DNA of 64,000 nucleotides from Calamus simplicifolius (Eukaryota > Streptophyta > Magnoliopsida > Arecales > Arecaceae): positions 315,841 to 379,840 of the forward strand of contig UESW01005008.1 of assembly GCA_900491605.1 (NCBI GenBank), read 5' to 3'. Position 1 is the first letter of the stretch; every line of letters starts with the position of its first letter. Of the stretch, positions 1 to 11,272 are shown one piece after another. The translations under genes were made by a program, and so were the position numbers. The notes under the pieces are model-generated. The model was not told where the DNA came from, did no database searches, and worked only from the letters and a program-made list of their open reading frames with translations.

Positions 1-764
1 AGCAACTTGCCATCCCACCTTGACATCATATGGTTAACCAATTCTGATTTGACCATCTAATAGATTCATGCTCAACCACGGAGCCTAATCTACTTCCATT
101 TGGTTTAAATCAAAGAGAAGGACTTGATCAACTATAACTATTGTTTGATTTAGAGCATTCTTAACCTAATCTAATTAGATTTGAACAAATACTCTTTAGT
201 CCAGTTGATTTAAACCTTAGAGTCTAACCCTTTATGGACTCGATTTAGCTAACCCAAATGATTAAATATATTTCATGTTAACATGTCATATATTTCAATC
301 AAGCATAATGTTACTACTCATAATTCCTATATTTAGATCATATCTAAAAAAAATTTATGAACTAATATTTGACATTCAAATAAAACTCTCATAATATTAG
401 TATGTTTTATAACATAGACATCATGCCATCATATCATATCTATGTTTTATACTAAGCATACAAATATTATGGTTTTATACAACATCAATATGTATCAAAT
501 ATAAAATATCTTTTGAGTGTGTGTGTAATCTATGTTTTGATGCCAAATCACAATTTAAATTTTCTTTAAACAAAGCATCAACGATAAAACAATCGCACGG
601 CAATATGTCACAGAATACCTCATTGAATGGGTAATTCGGATTTTCATCCACCTGTGACCATATGGCCTTGTGATAAGTTTTAGCCATAATTACACAATTA
701 ATGAGAATATTAATTTACATGCAATAAATTAGATCATTAACGAAACCATGGCTCTGATACCATT
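1..764 (-). mobile_element. Copia element 1, leader (5' untranslated internal region), cut by window start
   Basis: On the minus strand this follows the 5' LTR at 765-2773 and is the leader between the primer binding site and gag. It is almost the same as 23,728-24,498 of the complete inner Copia element, so both belong to one family. Gag and pol lie beyond the left edge. A short ORF (687 to 475, minus) is discussed under findings. Confidence 0.85.
751..762 (-). promoter_or_regulatory. Primer binding site of Copia element 1 (initiator Met-tRNA)
   Basis: The plus strand reads GCTCTGATACCA, so the minus strand reads TGGTATCAGAGC, the standard plant Copia site complementary to the 3' end of initiator Met-tRNA. 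It lies two bases from the LTR end. This fixes the element as minus-strand and the neighbouring LTR as its 5' LTR. Confidence 0.93.
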
Positions 765-2773
765 TGTAGGGAGAAATAGTCTCCGAGGCATGCGTATTTT
801 TAAAAATTTATAACTATTATCATTGCGGAAATTAAAAGATTACATATTAATCTATCTAATATGCATCAAGATCATATCTTTGCCTATATATTCAGGGTCG
901 TTTGATCTAAAATATGCATATAAAAATATCAAGATCATATCTTGATCTTCAAGATGACCAGTCACACTATTATCTTGAAGCCTGCCTTAAGATCTAGGGA
1001 TCAAATCACTTACCTTAAGAACAGTAGGTAAATCCTTATTGCTCTGCAGCCGTTTAATCGTTCGGCCTCTAGTATCGTCCACGCGAAGCCCCGAATGATC
1101 AGATTTTTGGGAGTGCTAGCTCGCGGAAAAATAGCTTTGCTGATCTTGAATCCTCTCACTTGAATCTTCCTCCAAGATCTACCAGGCTTCCGCTAACACC
1201 AGAATCACCAGGATTTTCTATTCTAACATTTTAGAATTACAATCCACGATAATTTAGAATTACAATCATGATAAATCGTGTATTGTTGTTCTATTTTTGT
1301 TCTGTGTTCTCTGGTGAGGGAATGCCCTCTATTTATAGTCTCGATTTAGCCTTGACATTTAATTCTGACATTTAAGAATCCGTCGTTTGGCAAAAGCGAA
1401 GAGACGCCGAAGGTGCGGCGCTTGGTTTAATTCCGATGTTCAGAGAAAACCAAGGAGTCGCGGCATTTGGTTTAGTTCCGTCGTTCGGAGAAAACCAAAG
1501 AGACGAGGGATAAATCCGATGTTCGGTAAATAAATGTCATGCATTAAATTCTATCTCATGAGATGAGATTTTAGCCATCTCATCATATGAGATCCATATT
1601 CGAGAGGTTTGGGTCCTGATCTGAATTTATTTGACTTAACCCACATAGATCATGGTCCAAGCCCAAATCAAATTTGGCTAGTCCCGAATCTATTTAAATT
1701 CAAATCAAGTCTAATTTCAAATCAATATTTGAAATTGACTTGTCCTTCTAATAGACTTAAACCAAATTGAATCTTATTCAATTGTACTTAACCCAATTGA
1801 GATAATTCAATCAATCAAATTGATTAATTAAATCATATACGATTCTCAATCGTTGATCAGCAAATAGATCATCCTAGGAAACTTCTATGCGTGTGACTCT
1901 CTAGGTTCGAACCTAAGCCGGTAGCATAGAAATAACTTTCTATACTAATCGATGTGCCCATCTAGCAATGGAACCCGACGTCTGGATAGGTCGAAGAGTT
2001 GCCGAGCAAACTTCAAGAACCCTAAGAAACAGTTACCATATAATTCATCCTCTTGACCACAAATGCTAAGGATGGCTTAAGAGCCTGTCAACTCTAAATA
2101 GCAAATCCATAAAGTGATTTCAACTTTAGTGATCATGTGACTTTCACATGAAGTGCCTTGGCCAAGGTCTTGCTAAATTGAAACACAAGCATTTCTCCTT
2201 TTAATGGGATAGGTCAAATTCCATCTTGATCCACAACTGACTACCACAAGTACTTGACTGCACCCAGTAACCTTTCGTAGCTGGATTAGAAATCCAGATG
2301 GTCCGGCACCTAAGTACAATGAGTTGCTTGTAAGCCACTGGTTGTGATCTTCAGGTCTGAAGGATACTTATACCTATATCTTCTCGGAATAACTCTTGAC
2401 AGCAGAGTATCCGGAAATGAGTCACGTTCGGTGAAATGTACTCCTACACTTTCACCTGTATGTCATACCAGTGTCTCTACACTCCTTGGTTAAGAGGATA
2501 ACCAACAAATATGATATACAACGTCCTATAATTGATAGTACTATGGCCCTGTCATAGTATATCATTTGGTCGCGAACTCTTTTAAGGACCTTCTAAGATA
2601 AATCCTCCTTTATCATGAGGAAGATCCTAAGGGCTTCATTACTTTCAGGAGTATTAAGAAGATGTTCTTGTAATGAATAAACTGCCAAATAACTTTTATT
2701 AATATATCAATTTATATACAATTTACATTTGCACAATCATCAAATGATTGGCTTTAGGATACAATTTCCAACA
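765..2773 (-). repeat. 5' LTR of Copia element 1
   Basis: The LTR is bounded by TG and CA (plus strand TGTAGGGAG to TTCCAACA), about 2.0 kb long. It aligns along its whole length with the two LTRs of the inner Copia element. The right edge abuts Gypsy reverse transcriptase sequence, so this element inserted into the Gypsy pol gene; the candidate target duplication is GAAAC at 2774-2778, but the partner copy is outside the window. A LTR of this length fits the Angela/Tork part of Copia (inference). Confidence 0.92.
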
Positions 2774-4112
2774 GAAACTCCTCACCTCAGTCTGATTGGT
2801 AGGTGATACCCAATTCACTATAGCTTCAATCTTTTGAGGATCTACCATAATACCTTTGGCTGAAACTACATGTCCCAAGAACTTTACCTCATCCAGCCAA
2901 AATTCACTTTTACTAAACTTTGCATATAATTGCTTTTCTCTTAATATCTGCAAAACTGTCCTCAGATGCTGTTCATGCTCTTCACTACTTCTAGAATAAA
3001 TCAAGATGTCATCAATGAATACTATCACAAATTTATCTAGATACTCTTGAAATACTTGATTCATCAGACCCATAAAAGCAGCTGGAGCATTTGTCAAGCC
3101 AAATGGCATACCAAGAACTCATAATGACCATATCTGGTCCTGAAAGCAGTTTAGATATATCCTCATTCTTTATTCTCAATTGATGATACCCAGATCTCAG
3201 ATCAATCTTTGAAAACACTGCTGCCCCCTGCAGCTGATCAAACAAATCATCGATCCTTGGCAATGGATAATTGTTTCTAATGGTCACCTTGTTCAACTGT
3301 CTATAGTCTATACACAACCTCAAGGTACCATCCTTTTTCTTCACAAACAACACTGGTGCACCCCATGGTGATATACTGGGTCTAATAAACCCTTTATCCA
3401 ATAATTCTTGTAACTGACTTTTCAATTCTTTCAATTCAACTGGAGCCATTCTATAAGGTGCCCTGGCTATTGGTCTGGTATCTGGGGCTAGATCTATACT
3501 GAAATCAAATCCTCTGTCAGGAGGTAACCCTGGCAGCTCCTCAGGAAATACATCTGAAAAATCCCTTACCACAGGGATATTCGTCAGCTCTAAACCATTG
3601 CCCTCTAGGCTCACTGCACAAGCTAAATAGGCTTCACATCTCTTTGCTAGCATTCTATTGGCTGACAGAGCTGAAATCACTCCTGAGGGTAACCCCCTCC
3701 TATCACCAACAAAACAGACCTCTCTATCATCAGAAGTTTGTAACATCACCTCCTTCCTTAAGCAATCTACTCTGGCTCTATGCACAGATAGCCAATCCAT
3801 CCCCAAAATGGCATCAAACTCTTTCAACCTCAAAGGAATCAAATCTGCTGCTAATTTCTGACCCTCCACAGAAATATCACAACCTCTATACACTTGGTCT
3901 GCTATAAAAGGCCTCCCTACGGGCATAGATACTACCAACTGACTACCCAACTGGCCCACATCTCTAACTAGATGCTTAGCAAACTCACATGAGATAAATG
4001 AATGCGTAGATCCAGAATCAATTAAAATATAAGCATCATGATTATCGATGGGTAGCATACCTGTCACCACATCAGGATCAATCTGAGCCTCCTGCCTGGT
4101 CATGGCAAACAC
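2774..4112 (-). pseudogene. Gypsy pol fragment: aspartic protease and reverse transcriptase, truncated
   Basis: Ty3/Gypsy pol read on the minus strand. Near 4050 the retropepsin motif DSGSTHSFIS is visible, followed by the RT blocks YPLPRIDDLFDQL and SKIDLRSGYHQLRIK (about 3290-3160). In another frame come MPFGLTNAPAAF and the catalytic FIDDILIYS (about 3110-2990). The frame changes near 3130, so the gene is broken. It stops at 2774 just after TEVRSF, at the start of the connection region, where the Copia 5' LTR was inserted. RNase H and integrase lie left of the window. The gag and LTR type suggest the Tekay/Del chromovirus lineage (inference). Confidence 0.9.
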
Positions 4113-5520
4113 TCTGGCCTCGGCCTCGGAATACTGGATGACCCTCCTGGCTGATTAACATTAGGCCCCACCTGACTGGCTGAAGCCACAACACTACCAT
4201 CACCCCTCCTACTAGGCTGTCCCCTTGGCATTACTGGCCCCTGAGGAAGCCCACCAGCCTGCTGCCCTCTCCTAGGGCAATCTCTCTTCAGGTGACCTAG
4301 ATCACCACAAATATAACATCCCTTATTGCCCCTCTACATTCTCCCAAATGAAGTTTTCCACATACATTACATGGGGTATATTTCTCCCTCCACCAGAAGG
4401 ACGACCCTGCTCCCCTACATCACCAGACACCCTGCTGGTGGCAACCTGAGGCACACCCCCATAAGGCTTTCTTTGAACTGGGCTAGATGCTGACACAGAT
4501 ACTGATCTTCTGCCCACATCACCAGGGGCTCTAAACCCAGAATAAAACTGTCCAGTCCTCTGGGGTTTCTTAAATGGCTGAGTCCCTCCCGGAGCAGAAG
4601 AATAACTAGGAGCACTTCTTTTCATTCTATCCTGCCTCCTACTCATATATTCTTTTTCAATCTCCTCGGCTTTGAGTGCTCCCTGCACCAACTCAGAGTA
4701 ACTATTGTAGGTCTGCATACAGGTCTTGGCTTTAATAGGGAGATTCAATCCATCCTGGAATAGTCGACATCTCTCCCTCTCATCAGCCACCAAGGCCCTA
4801 GCAAACTGAGATAACTCCACAAAAGTGGCTTCATAATCTGCCACGGACATCCTCCCCTGAGTCAGACAAAGGAAATCCCTCCTCTTCTGATCCCTATAAA
4901 TCTCAGAATAATATTGCTGATGAAATTCTCTTCTAAAATTTTCCCATGTCAACTCCACTCCCTGGGGCTGCCTGCCCTGAATAGATCTCCACCAACTCTG
5001 GGCTCTACCCTCCAGTAAAAAGGTGGCAATACTCAGCCTCTGCTCCTCAGAGCATCCCATCACATCAAATACTCTCTCGATCCTCTGCAGCCATGCCCCG
5101 GCCTGAATAGGATCAGTAGTTCCCTGGAACTCCAGAGCCCCTAACTTTCTGGCTCTTTCCACATTCCTCACAACCTCCAGTATTTTTAGATGGAAGGCTA
5201 GAACTAGCACCCACAGCTGCTACCACAGCCTGAGTAATCATGCCTACCAACTCTGACATACTAGGCCCCTGAGTCTGTACTCGAGATGGGTCTACTGGCA
5301 CAGGGGTAATAGACTGTGAAGAAGACTCTGGCATCTGCTCTGAAGACGCCCTCACTCTAGCCTCATTAGATACTGGCTCGGTGGAATCACTAGAAGCCAT
5401 TCTATCAATTTGACTTCTTCTAACTGACCTTCTGGGTCTACTTTGACCTTTGCTTCTATCCCTGCCTGAAGATTGCTCTGTCTCTCTAGATGCCTTTGTA
5501 GTAATCGTCCTACAAGACAT
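4113..5520 (-). pseudogene. Gypsy gag (capsid/nucleocapsid), frameshifted
   Basis: The reading frame opens with ATG at 5520 (MSCRTITTK), about 120 bases inside the 5' LTR. The Retrotrans_gag domain is recognisable around 5000-4780 (WWRSIQG, FRREFHQQYY, RDFLCLTQG, SVADYEATF). A CCHC zinc knuckle (CYICGDLGHLKRDC) is encoded at about 4320-4265 in a different frame. The frame shifts near 5170 and again near 4330, so no intact Gag could be made. A rich Ser/Arg/Gln linker separates capsid and knuckle. Gag packages the element RNA into virus-like particles. Confidence 0.88.
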
Positions 5521-5623
5521 TATTCATTACATCAGTTTCATCATTCAATAGCTATAATCATAAAACATTCAATCATCCTAGACTCATACTCATACTTATT
5601 CCCCTAGGACCTAATAACCTAGG

Positions 5624-5635
5624 GCTCTGATACCA
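5624..5635 (-). promoter_or_regulatory. Primer binding site of the Gypsy element (initiator Met-tRNA)
   Basis: The minus strand reads TGGTATCAGAGC, five bases inside the LTR end at 5641. It is the same Met-tRNA site as in the Copia elements, and is normal for Tekay/Del-type chromoviruses. Confidence 0.9.
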
Positions 5636-5640
5636 AAACT

Positions 5641-8521
5641 TGTCAGCTCCCCCTCCTCTCTGGGGCCACCGACAGCACACCTGCACACTTGTGGTAATCG
5701 GATAGAGTTTTACTAGTCTTTATGTAGCGCTCCATAAAGAGCTAGAGAACCCCAACTAATTATCATAAGTGGCAGACACACGAAAACACATCCTGTTAAA
5801 AACTTTTCATTTTCATCTCAATTATATACACAAATCACTCAATCAACACTAAGCATCAACCTGCTCAGATAATATTTTTCATGACATTCCTCAGGCAGTT
5901 TACAAGATCACATTCACAATCGACATCAAAATCCTAAGTGCACACATCATGCTCATAATTTTCTCCAAAACATAAGTCTCGTATTCATATCCAAAAAGGT
6001 CTAAAACATCATTACATCTCACTGTACACATACACATATACAAAATACAAATATCAAACCACACTCTCTCAATATACAAGGCTAGCATTATACACCCTTG
6101 CATCCAAGCAAGCTTCACCAGCTAAGGGTTCTGTCCTGCTTATCTTGTGATCCTGGCAGAAATACTCACTGATCTGAAAGAACATTTAAATCATAGAGGG
6201 ATGAGACCTAAGTCCCAGTGACTGGATAACCATCTAACTATGGAGAAATAGAGAACCATAACCTCTTATTTCAATCGTATGCTGATACTATTTAGCTTGT
6301 ACAACTCAAAGTACATTTTTAACATGATATCAGATAAAATAAAATGTAGCTTATTCTTCAAATAACATATCAGTACTGAAATACTCTATAATAACTTTTC
6401 ACTGAAAGATAACTCATTAAGATAAAAATCCATGCATTACAATATGAAGATATGCATTCTTTATCTACAACCCAGACTTCTTTATTAAATTCAGACTCCC
6501 AACGGAATCTGCTTGCCCACTGGCATCTCAAGTAAACTCTCCCTCTCGGGATAACTACTTGGCCCACTGGCCCTTTTTATATCACAACATATGCTTTTAA
6601 ATCTCATGATGCTGGGCTGTGTGTGTAATGCCTCTGAGGTACCACCCTACAGTCGCCCTCTGTAGGTGTACTCTCATCGGGTGCGTGACTAGCAACAGGA
6701 TCCCCGCACAAATAGCACCCCTTACCCGTGCGGTTCACCTGGCAAAGTGCTTTGTTCCTTAACCCTGGAACCTCGGGTTTTCTCTCTGCCCCCACGGGCT
6801 ATATATAGTAATCAGCTCCACTGAGCTATGATTCATGCCCCCACGGGCTGCTCACAACCAGCCCCACTGGCTGGTTAAGCGTGCACTCACCCCTGATTCT
6901 GGGGTTCATCGTACGATCTGTTCGCAAGGAGGTGCCGGCTCGATAGTAGTGTGCAATGCTCATGCTACAGTACAGTCTAAAGGGTGATCAGCCCCATAGC
7001 TGCCTGATGCTCAGTATGATACATACATCATTTGTAAAGCTTTATCATGCAAATATGCCATGTATACATTAAAAATCCCTCATCGAAACTCATGCTCAAA
7101 ACTCATTTATCAGAATATCATATACTAGGTTCTCATTTCTCATATTTAAAACATACATAATACTCTGCTAAACATAACATACCATAACTAGGTATTAATC
7201 TCATTATACTAGCTCAAATTAACTTCTCATTGCTAGATGAGAAACCCACTCACCTTAGTAGGTTACTCTCAACTGGTACTCAACTCTGGTATTCCGGCTC
7301 CCTGGAATAACCCTCTTGACCTACTCAACATACAGATACGATAGCTATTAGGATTACCTCCACACGAGGTTTTCCCACGAACCAGCATGCATACATGATC
7401 TATCCTCTAATATCTCATTATTTTCTTCCACCCTTTCTCTACTCAAGATTACTTCTACTATTACCTCAAAATACAATAATCTAAGAAAATCTAAAGTCAT
7501 GCAAGATCTAGGAAGCTATAGCTTACCTGGAGTCGAGCACAAACCCCAAGCTTCCCTTTCCCTTCCTCTTTCTTCCTCCTTCTTCTTCTTCCTCTCTTTT
7601 CTCCTCTTCTTTCTCTCTTTCTTTCTTTCTTTCTTTTCTCTGGCTGAACCCACATTTTTTCCCTTTTCTCTAATGACTTGGGGACCAAGTCATGGGAAAC
7701 TTAAGGGTTAAGGCATGCCAAATTCCCCTTTTGCCCTCAAACACTCTTAATGCACGCTTTTTGGAAAACACGTGGCTCACTTATAACCATGATATTTTGC
7801 CCTTAGATTTTCTTTCCCAAGTTGCCCTTAACACAATTAGCAATTGACATCGGAGCCTTTTCCCATTTTGCCCCTGATATAGCATTTTTTTAATCGATTT
7901 ATAGCCCAGATTATCATTTTTTACTTAAATTGATACTTTTATGTAACATTTCTAAGAAAAGACTTTACCAACTTGAAGAACTCGATTTTAGAAATCCAAC
8001 GGTTCAAACGGCATCCAAATCGGACTTGAAACGGAATAAATATGAAATTCTCAAGATTTAACTCAGAAAAACCTGCCGTCATGGAGTCGGCTCCAACAGA
8101 TTTGGAGTCGGCTCCAGCAGAAATAGGTGTCAACTCCAACACTGCAGCAGAAATGTTAACCTTCTATTTTTTCTACAGGTGTCGACTCCACCTCTGCAGG
8201 TATTGACTCCAAAGCATGCCGAAAGTTTAAAACCGTGCCAGAGTCGACTCCACTCCAATAGTGTCGACTCCAACTACTAAAAACCATCTTTTAAGGATAA
8301 AACTCAAACTAAACTTGATTTTTCTTATGATTTAAGCCATTAAAACTTAAATCTCTCAATTTCTTAAATCAAACTCATTAACATTCAGAAATATACTCAT
8401 TTACTCCAAAATTTCTTCTCTTTACATTTATCAAAAGGCCAACACTCACACTTTACTGAAACTCTCTGACTTTCATTTTAAATAAAAATGCCATAAATTA
8501 CAAGGTTTTCAGGATGTTACA
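5641..8521 (-). repeat. 5' LTR of the Gypsy element (2.9 kb)
   Basis: On the minus strand it runs from TGTAACATCC (8521) to GGAGCTGACA (5641), with the PBS directly following. The length suits Tekay/Del chromoviruses. It contains a pyrimidine-rich tract at 7555-7640 and a cluster of GAGTCGACTC-like palindromes at about 8080-8280 near the U3 start. Several open frames inside it (for example around 6604-6795 and 7497-7711) are low-complexity and not genes. The right border adjoins LINE ORF2, with AAGGG as the candidate target duplication; the partner copy is outside the window. Confidence 0.88.
7555..7640. repeat. CT-rich simple repeat in the Gypsy LTR
   Basis: The plus strand is almost purely C and T (TTCTTC, CTTTCTTTCTTT). 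It gives rise to overlapping spurious frames on both strands. Confidence 0.9.
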
Positions 8522-9540
8522 AAGGGAGTGATGGAGGGCCAGGTTGGAGCGGGGAGAAGTGAGATCAGAATCAAGAAGACAACCAAACTGATTTTCCTTA
8601 GCCTGGAGAGAGGCTATAATAATCTCAACCTACTCAACTTGCCAAACAATGTCACCAACCTTCACCCTGTTCCATCTGGATAGTTTATGTCTCACAAGCT
8701 TCAGGCGTCTGGATAATCTGTAGGTAGCATTCCCTTTTATAGGAACACGCCACACCTAAGAAATTAAGGTCCTGGAAGCAGAGTAAGATGTTCAGAATTT
8801 CTCAAACTTAAACAGTCTACTCTGCTGAGCAGCCACATCAGTGGAGATAAGAATGTGACTGTGATCAGAGGCAATCCTGGACAAATGAGTAACCATGGTA
8901 GAAGGGTACCACTGAAGCCAGTTAGCAGTGGCCATGATTATATCCAAGCATTCCCACACTCTAGCAGATCCCATACGGTTATTACACCAAGTAAATTTGA
9001 ATCCCTAAAAACCTAGGTCCAGCATGTTAGCAGAGGCTATGAAGGTCCTGAACTCCGATATGCCCAGGGACTCGACAAACTGCTTACCTCCTTTCTTCTC
9101 ATTTTCCTCCACAATACTATTGAAGTCACCAGCAACCCGGGAAGGAATGCCCTGGGCAAGCAAGGATAGAATCTCGTTCTAGAGCACATGGTGCTCCTGA
9201 AAGTCTGTACTAGCATAAACACCCGAGAGAAGCCAAGAGACTGACGTCCCCTCAGAAATGACAAGGGCCACCTGCTAAGGACAACAGTGAAAAGCATCCA
9301 CTCTAATGTCAGTGCTCTTCCATAAAGCCAAGATACCACCAGATAAGCCAACATACTCAATAGCGTAAGAAAACCAAGATCTAGAAATCTGCCTCCTTAA
9401 ACTAGCCAAACTAGTCCTAGATAGACGAGTTTCCAATAAGACACAGATGTCAAAACTGTGAAGCTACATAAGCCTCCCAAAAGAGGAGTGAAACGACGGT
9501 TTTTGGGCTCCTCTCACATTCCATATGAAAATCTTCGTTT
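8522..9540 (-). pseudogene. L1-type LINE ORF2, AP endonuclease domain (truncated)
   Basis: Minus-strand coding for the exonuclease/endonuclease/phosphatase domain at the start of a plant LINE ORF2. It opens with WNVRGAQ near 9525, then GGILALWKS, GVYAST, AGDFNSIVEENEKKGG near 9120, SDHSHIL near 8840, and the post-endonuclease helix RRLKLVRHKLSRWNRVKVGD near 8690. This endonuclease nicks target DNA for target-primed reverse transcription. Several in-frame stops are present (for example after CCP and after HHVL). The reverse transcriptase is cut off by the Gypsy LTR at 8521 and should lie left of the window. Confidence 0.88.
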
Positions 9541-11204
9541 AGAGGAGGGCCACTTGGTCCCCTGACATCTCAACATTAGCCGGGCAGTTGGCCAGTAGTA
9601 TGCCCACCATGGGCCCCCGGTCAGAACTGTCCATAAGCTCACCAGTCATATTCAGCTGAATGGCCTTCTTTAGAAGAGTGACAGTAGAATTGTGAATAAG
9701 CCTGTCCTCCACAACTGGCTGGATGACCTTGGAATTAACTACAGGGACATGTACTACCTTGTCTCGGGTCTGCTTGGCCCCGTTTTTCGACTGAGTATCA
9801 TGCCCCTTAGAAACATCCACAGATGCTGCGAAAGCAAGTGTGGATTGCACTCCACCAAAACTTAAGGCGGGGTTTTTCCCCTTCCCTTCAGTAGACTTAG
9901 AGACCACCCTCTGAACCGGAGTCTCAATAGGCTGGGCCCTCTTAAGTGGGCCTGAGTAGGCATCCGTATGAGCCTTCGACCGCCGACCCATTTGTCGGAA
10001 CCCAACAGGGCAAAAGGGTTGGTGGTAGTGTTTAGAGAGAACTAAGGCAGTGAGGTATTTGCCAGAATAGTTCCTTCTGTCTCCATTGGCACACCTACAT
10101 TGGACCGGCACGCTGCCCTCCTCGGCTCGTGCATGTGGTCCTTCATCGCTGCATAGCCATTTGGCCCCGGCTAGAGCTTTCAGCTTGGGAAGACCCCATC
10201 GGCACCATCGACACAGCACCAACAGCCTGACTCTTAACCCCATTCGACACGGAGCTATGAACAGGCAACACAGCAACAAACGGCTTCCTCTCAGTTTGCC
10301 TACGAGCAACTTTCCTTGGGGTCTGCCATCCCTTAGGCAAAGCAAGGGACATCCCTAAACCGTCCTTCACCACATTACCAGGAACCACAACAGGGGCTTA
10401 AGGGGCCCTCCGTCATCGGAGAGCGGCCATCCAAGGACCAAAAATAGGGCCGACCAAAGAGGTTTTAGAAACTGACACTGAGTCGCAAGTTTCGGTCGAA
10501 TACAGCAACCCACAAGAGCCACAAATGCCCTCAAGGTGCTCGTAGGTGAATTGCTACCAAAAAGGTGCCCCGCTTCCTCGCACCCTGGCCCTTGCTGGAG
10601 GGGTTTGCTCAAATCAACCTGGACACATGCCCAAGCAAACCCCCCCCCCCCCCCCCACATTTCTTCTCCTTTGTTGAAGAATCCAAAAATAAGAAGTCAC
10701 ATGCCACTGATAATATTGAGCTCACGATCTCCTCTGTCCAGAACTCAATCAGAAGTAACGATAGCCTAATCCACAACAGGGCAGAGAGCAACAATCCTTC
10801 TGATGTCACAAACTCCGTCGCCAATCTACCGCGGCAATCAGCTGACCATTAGCCACCCATGGCCTTCCCAGAATTTGATTCTTAGCTTGGGGATCAACAA
10901 ATCGAAACAGATAGTGATTATGAGTCAAACTAACGGACTCTACCTCGTTGGAGATTCCTGCCCGATGAAGCTCCCGGATGATAGCCTATGGCGGTACCCA
11001 CTGAGAGAGACTCCAAGCAATAATCACCATCTTCCCCCACCACAGGCTTCCTCCTCCAAGGCCTTAACAGGGACTTGCGCAACATCGAAAAACCGGCGCT
11101 CAAGCTCAAAGATTTCCGCCGAAGATGGTGACGGAGCCACCCAGACAAAGTGGTTTTCAACGGCTCAATGCCATGTCATCCCATCCTTCTTCCCACCATT
11201 CGGG
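9541..11204 (-). pseudogene. LINE ORF1 (DUF4283/zinc-knuckle RNA-binding protein), degraded
   Basis: Directly upstream of the LINE endonuclease on the minus strand. Fragments resemble plant LINE ORF1: FELERRFFDVAQVPVKALEE around 11,110-11,050 and ACVQVDLSKPL around 10,625-10,590, which in intact copies precedes a CCHC knuckle. A long low-complexity Lys/Ser/Val-rich C-terminal part follows (10,345-9,539). ORF1 proteins coat the element RNA. Frames change repeatedly, and a run of about 18 G (10,639-10,656, minus) disrupts the middle. The N-terminus lies beyond the outer Copia insertion, at 30,326-30,362. Confidence 0.75.
10639..10656. repeat. Homopolymer C/G tract in LINE ORF1
   Basis: About 18 consecutive C on the plus strand. 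The tract lies inside what was ORF1 coding sequence and shifts the frame. The exact length is prone to sequencing error. Confidence 0.85.
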
Positions 11205-11272
11205 TGAAGGGAGAAAAGACCTCCAAGGCATGCATATTTTAAGATTTTGGTAACAATTACCAATGCGGAAGG
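11205..11272 (-). repeat. Partial tandem duplication of the outer Copia LTR end
   Basis: The first 68 plus-strand bases (TGAAGGGAGAAAAGACCTCC...) are repeated with few changes from 11,273. The second copy continues into the complete LTR; this one stops after 68 bases. Confidence 0.85.

Noticed and set aside
7497..7711. Lys/Glu/Arg-rich and Ser/Phe-rich ORFs
   Set aside because: Both strands of a CT-rich simple repeat in the Gypsy LTR.
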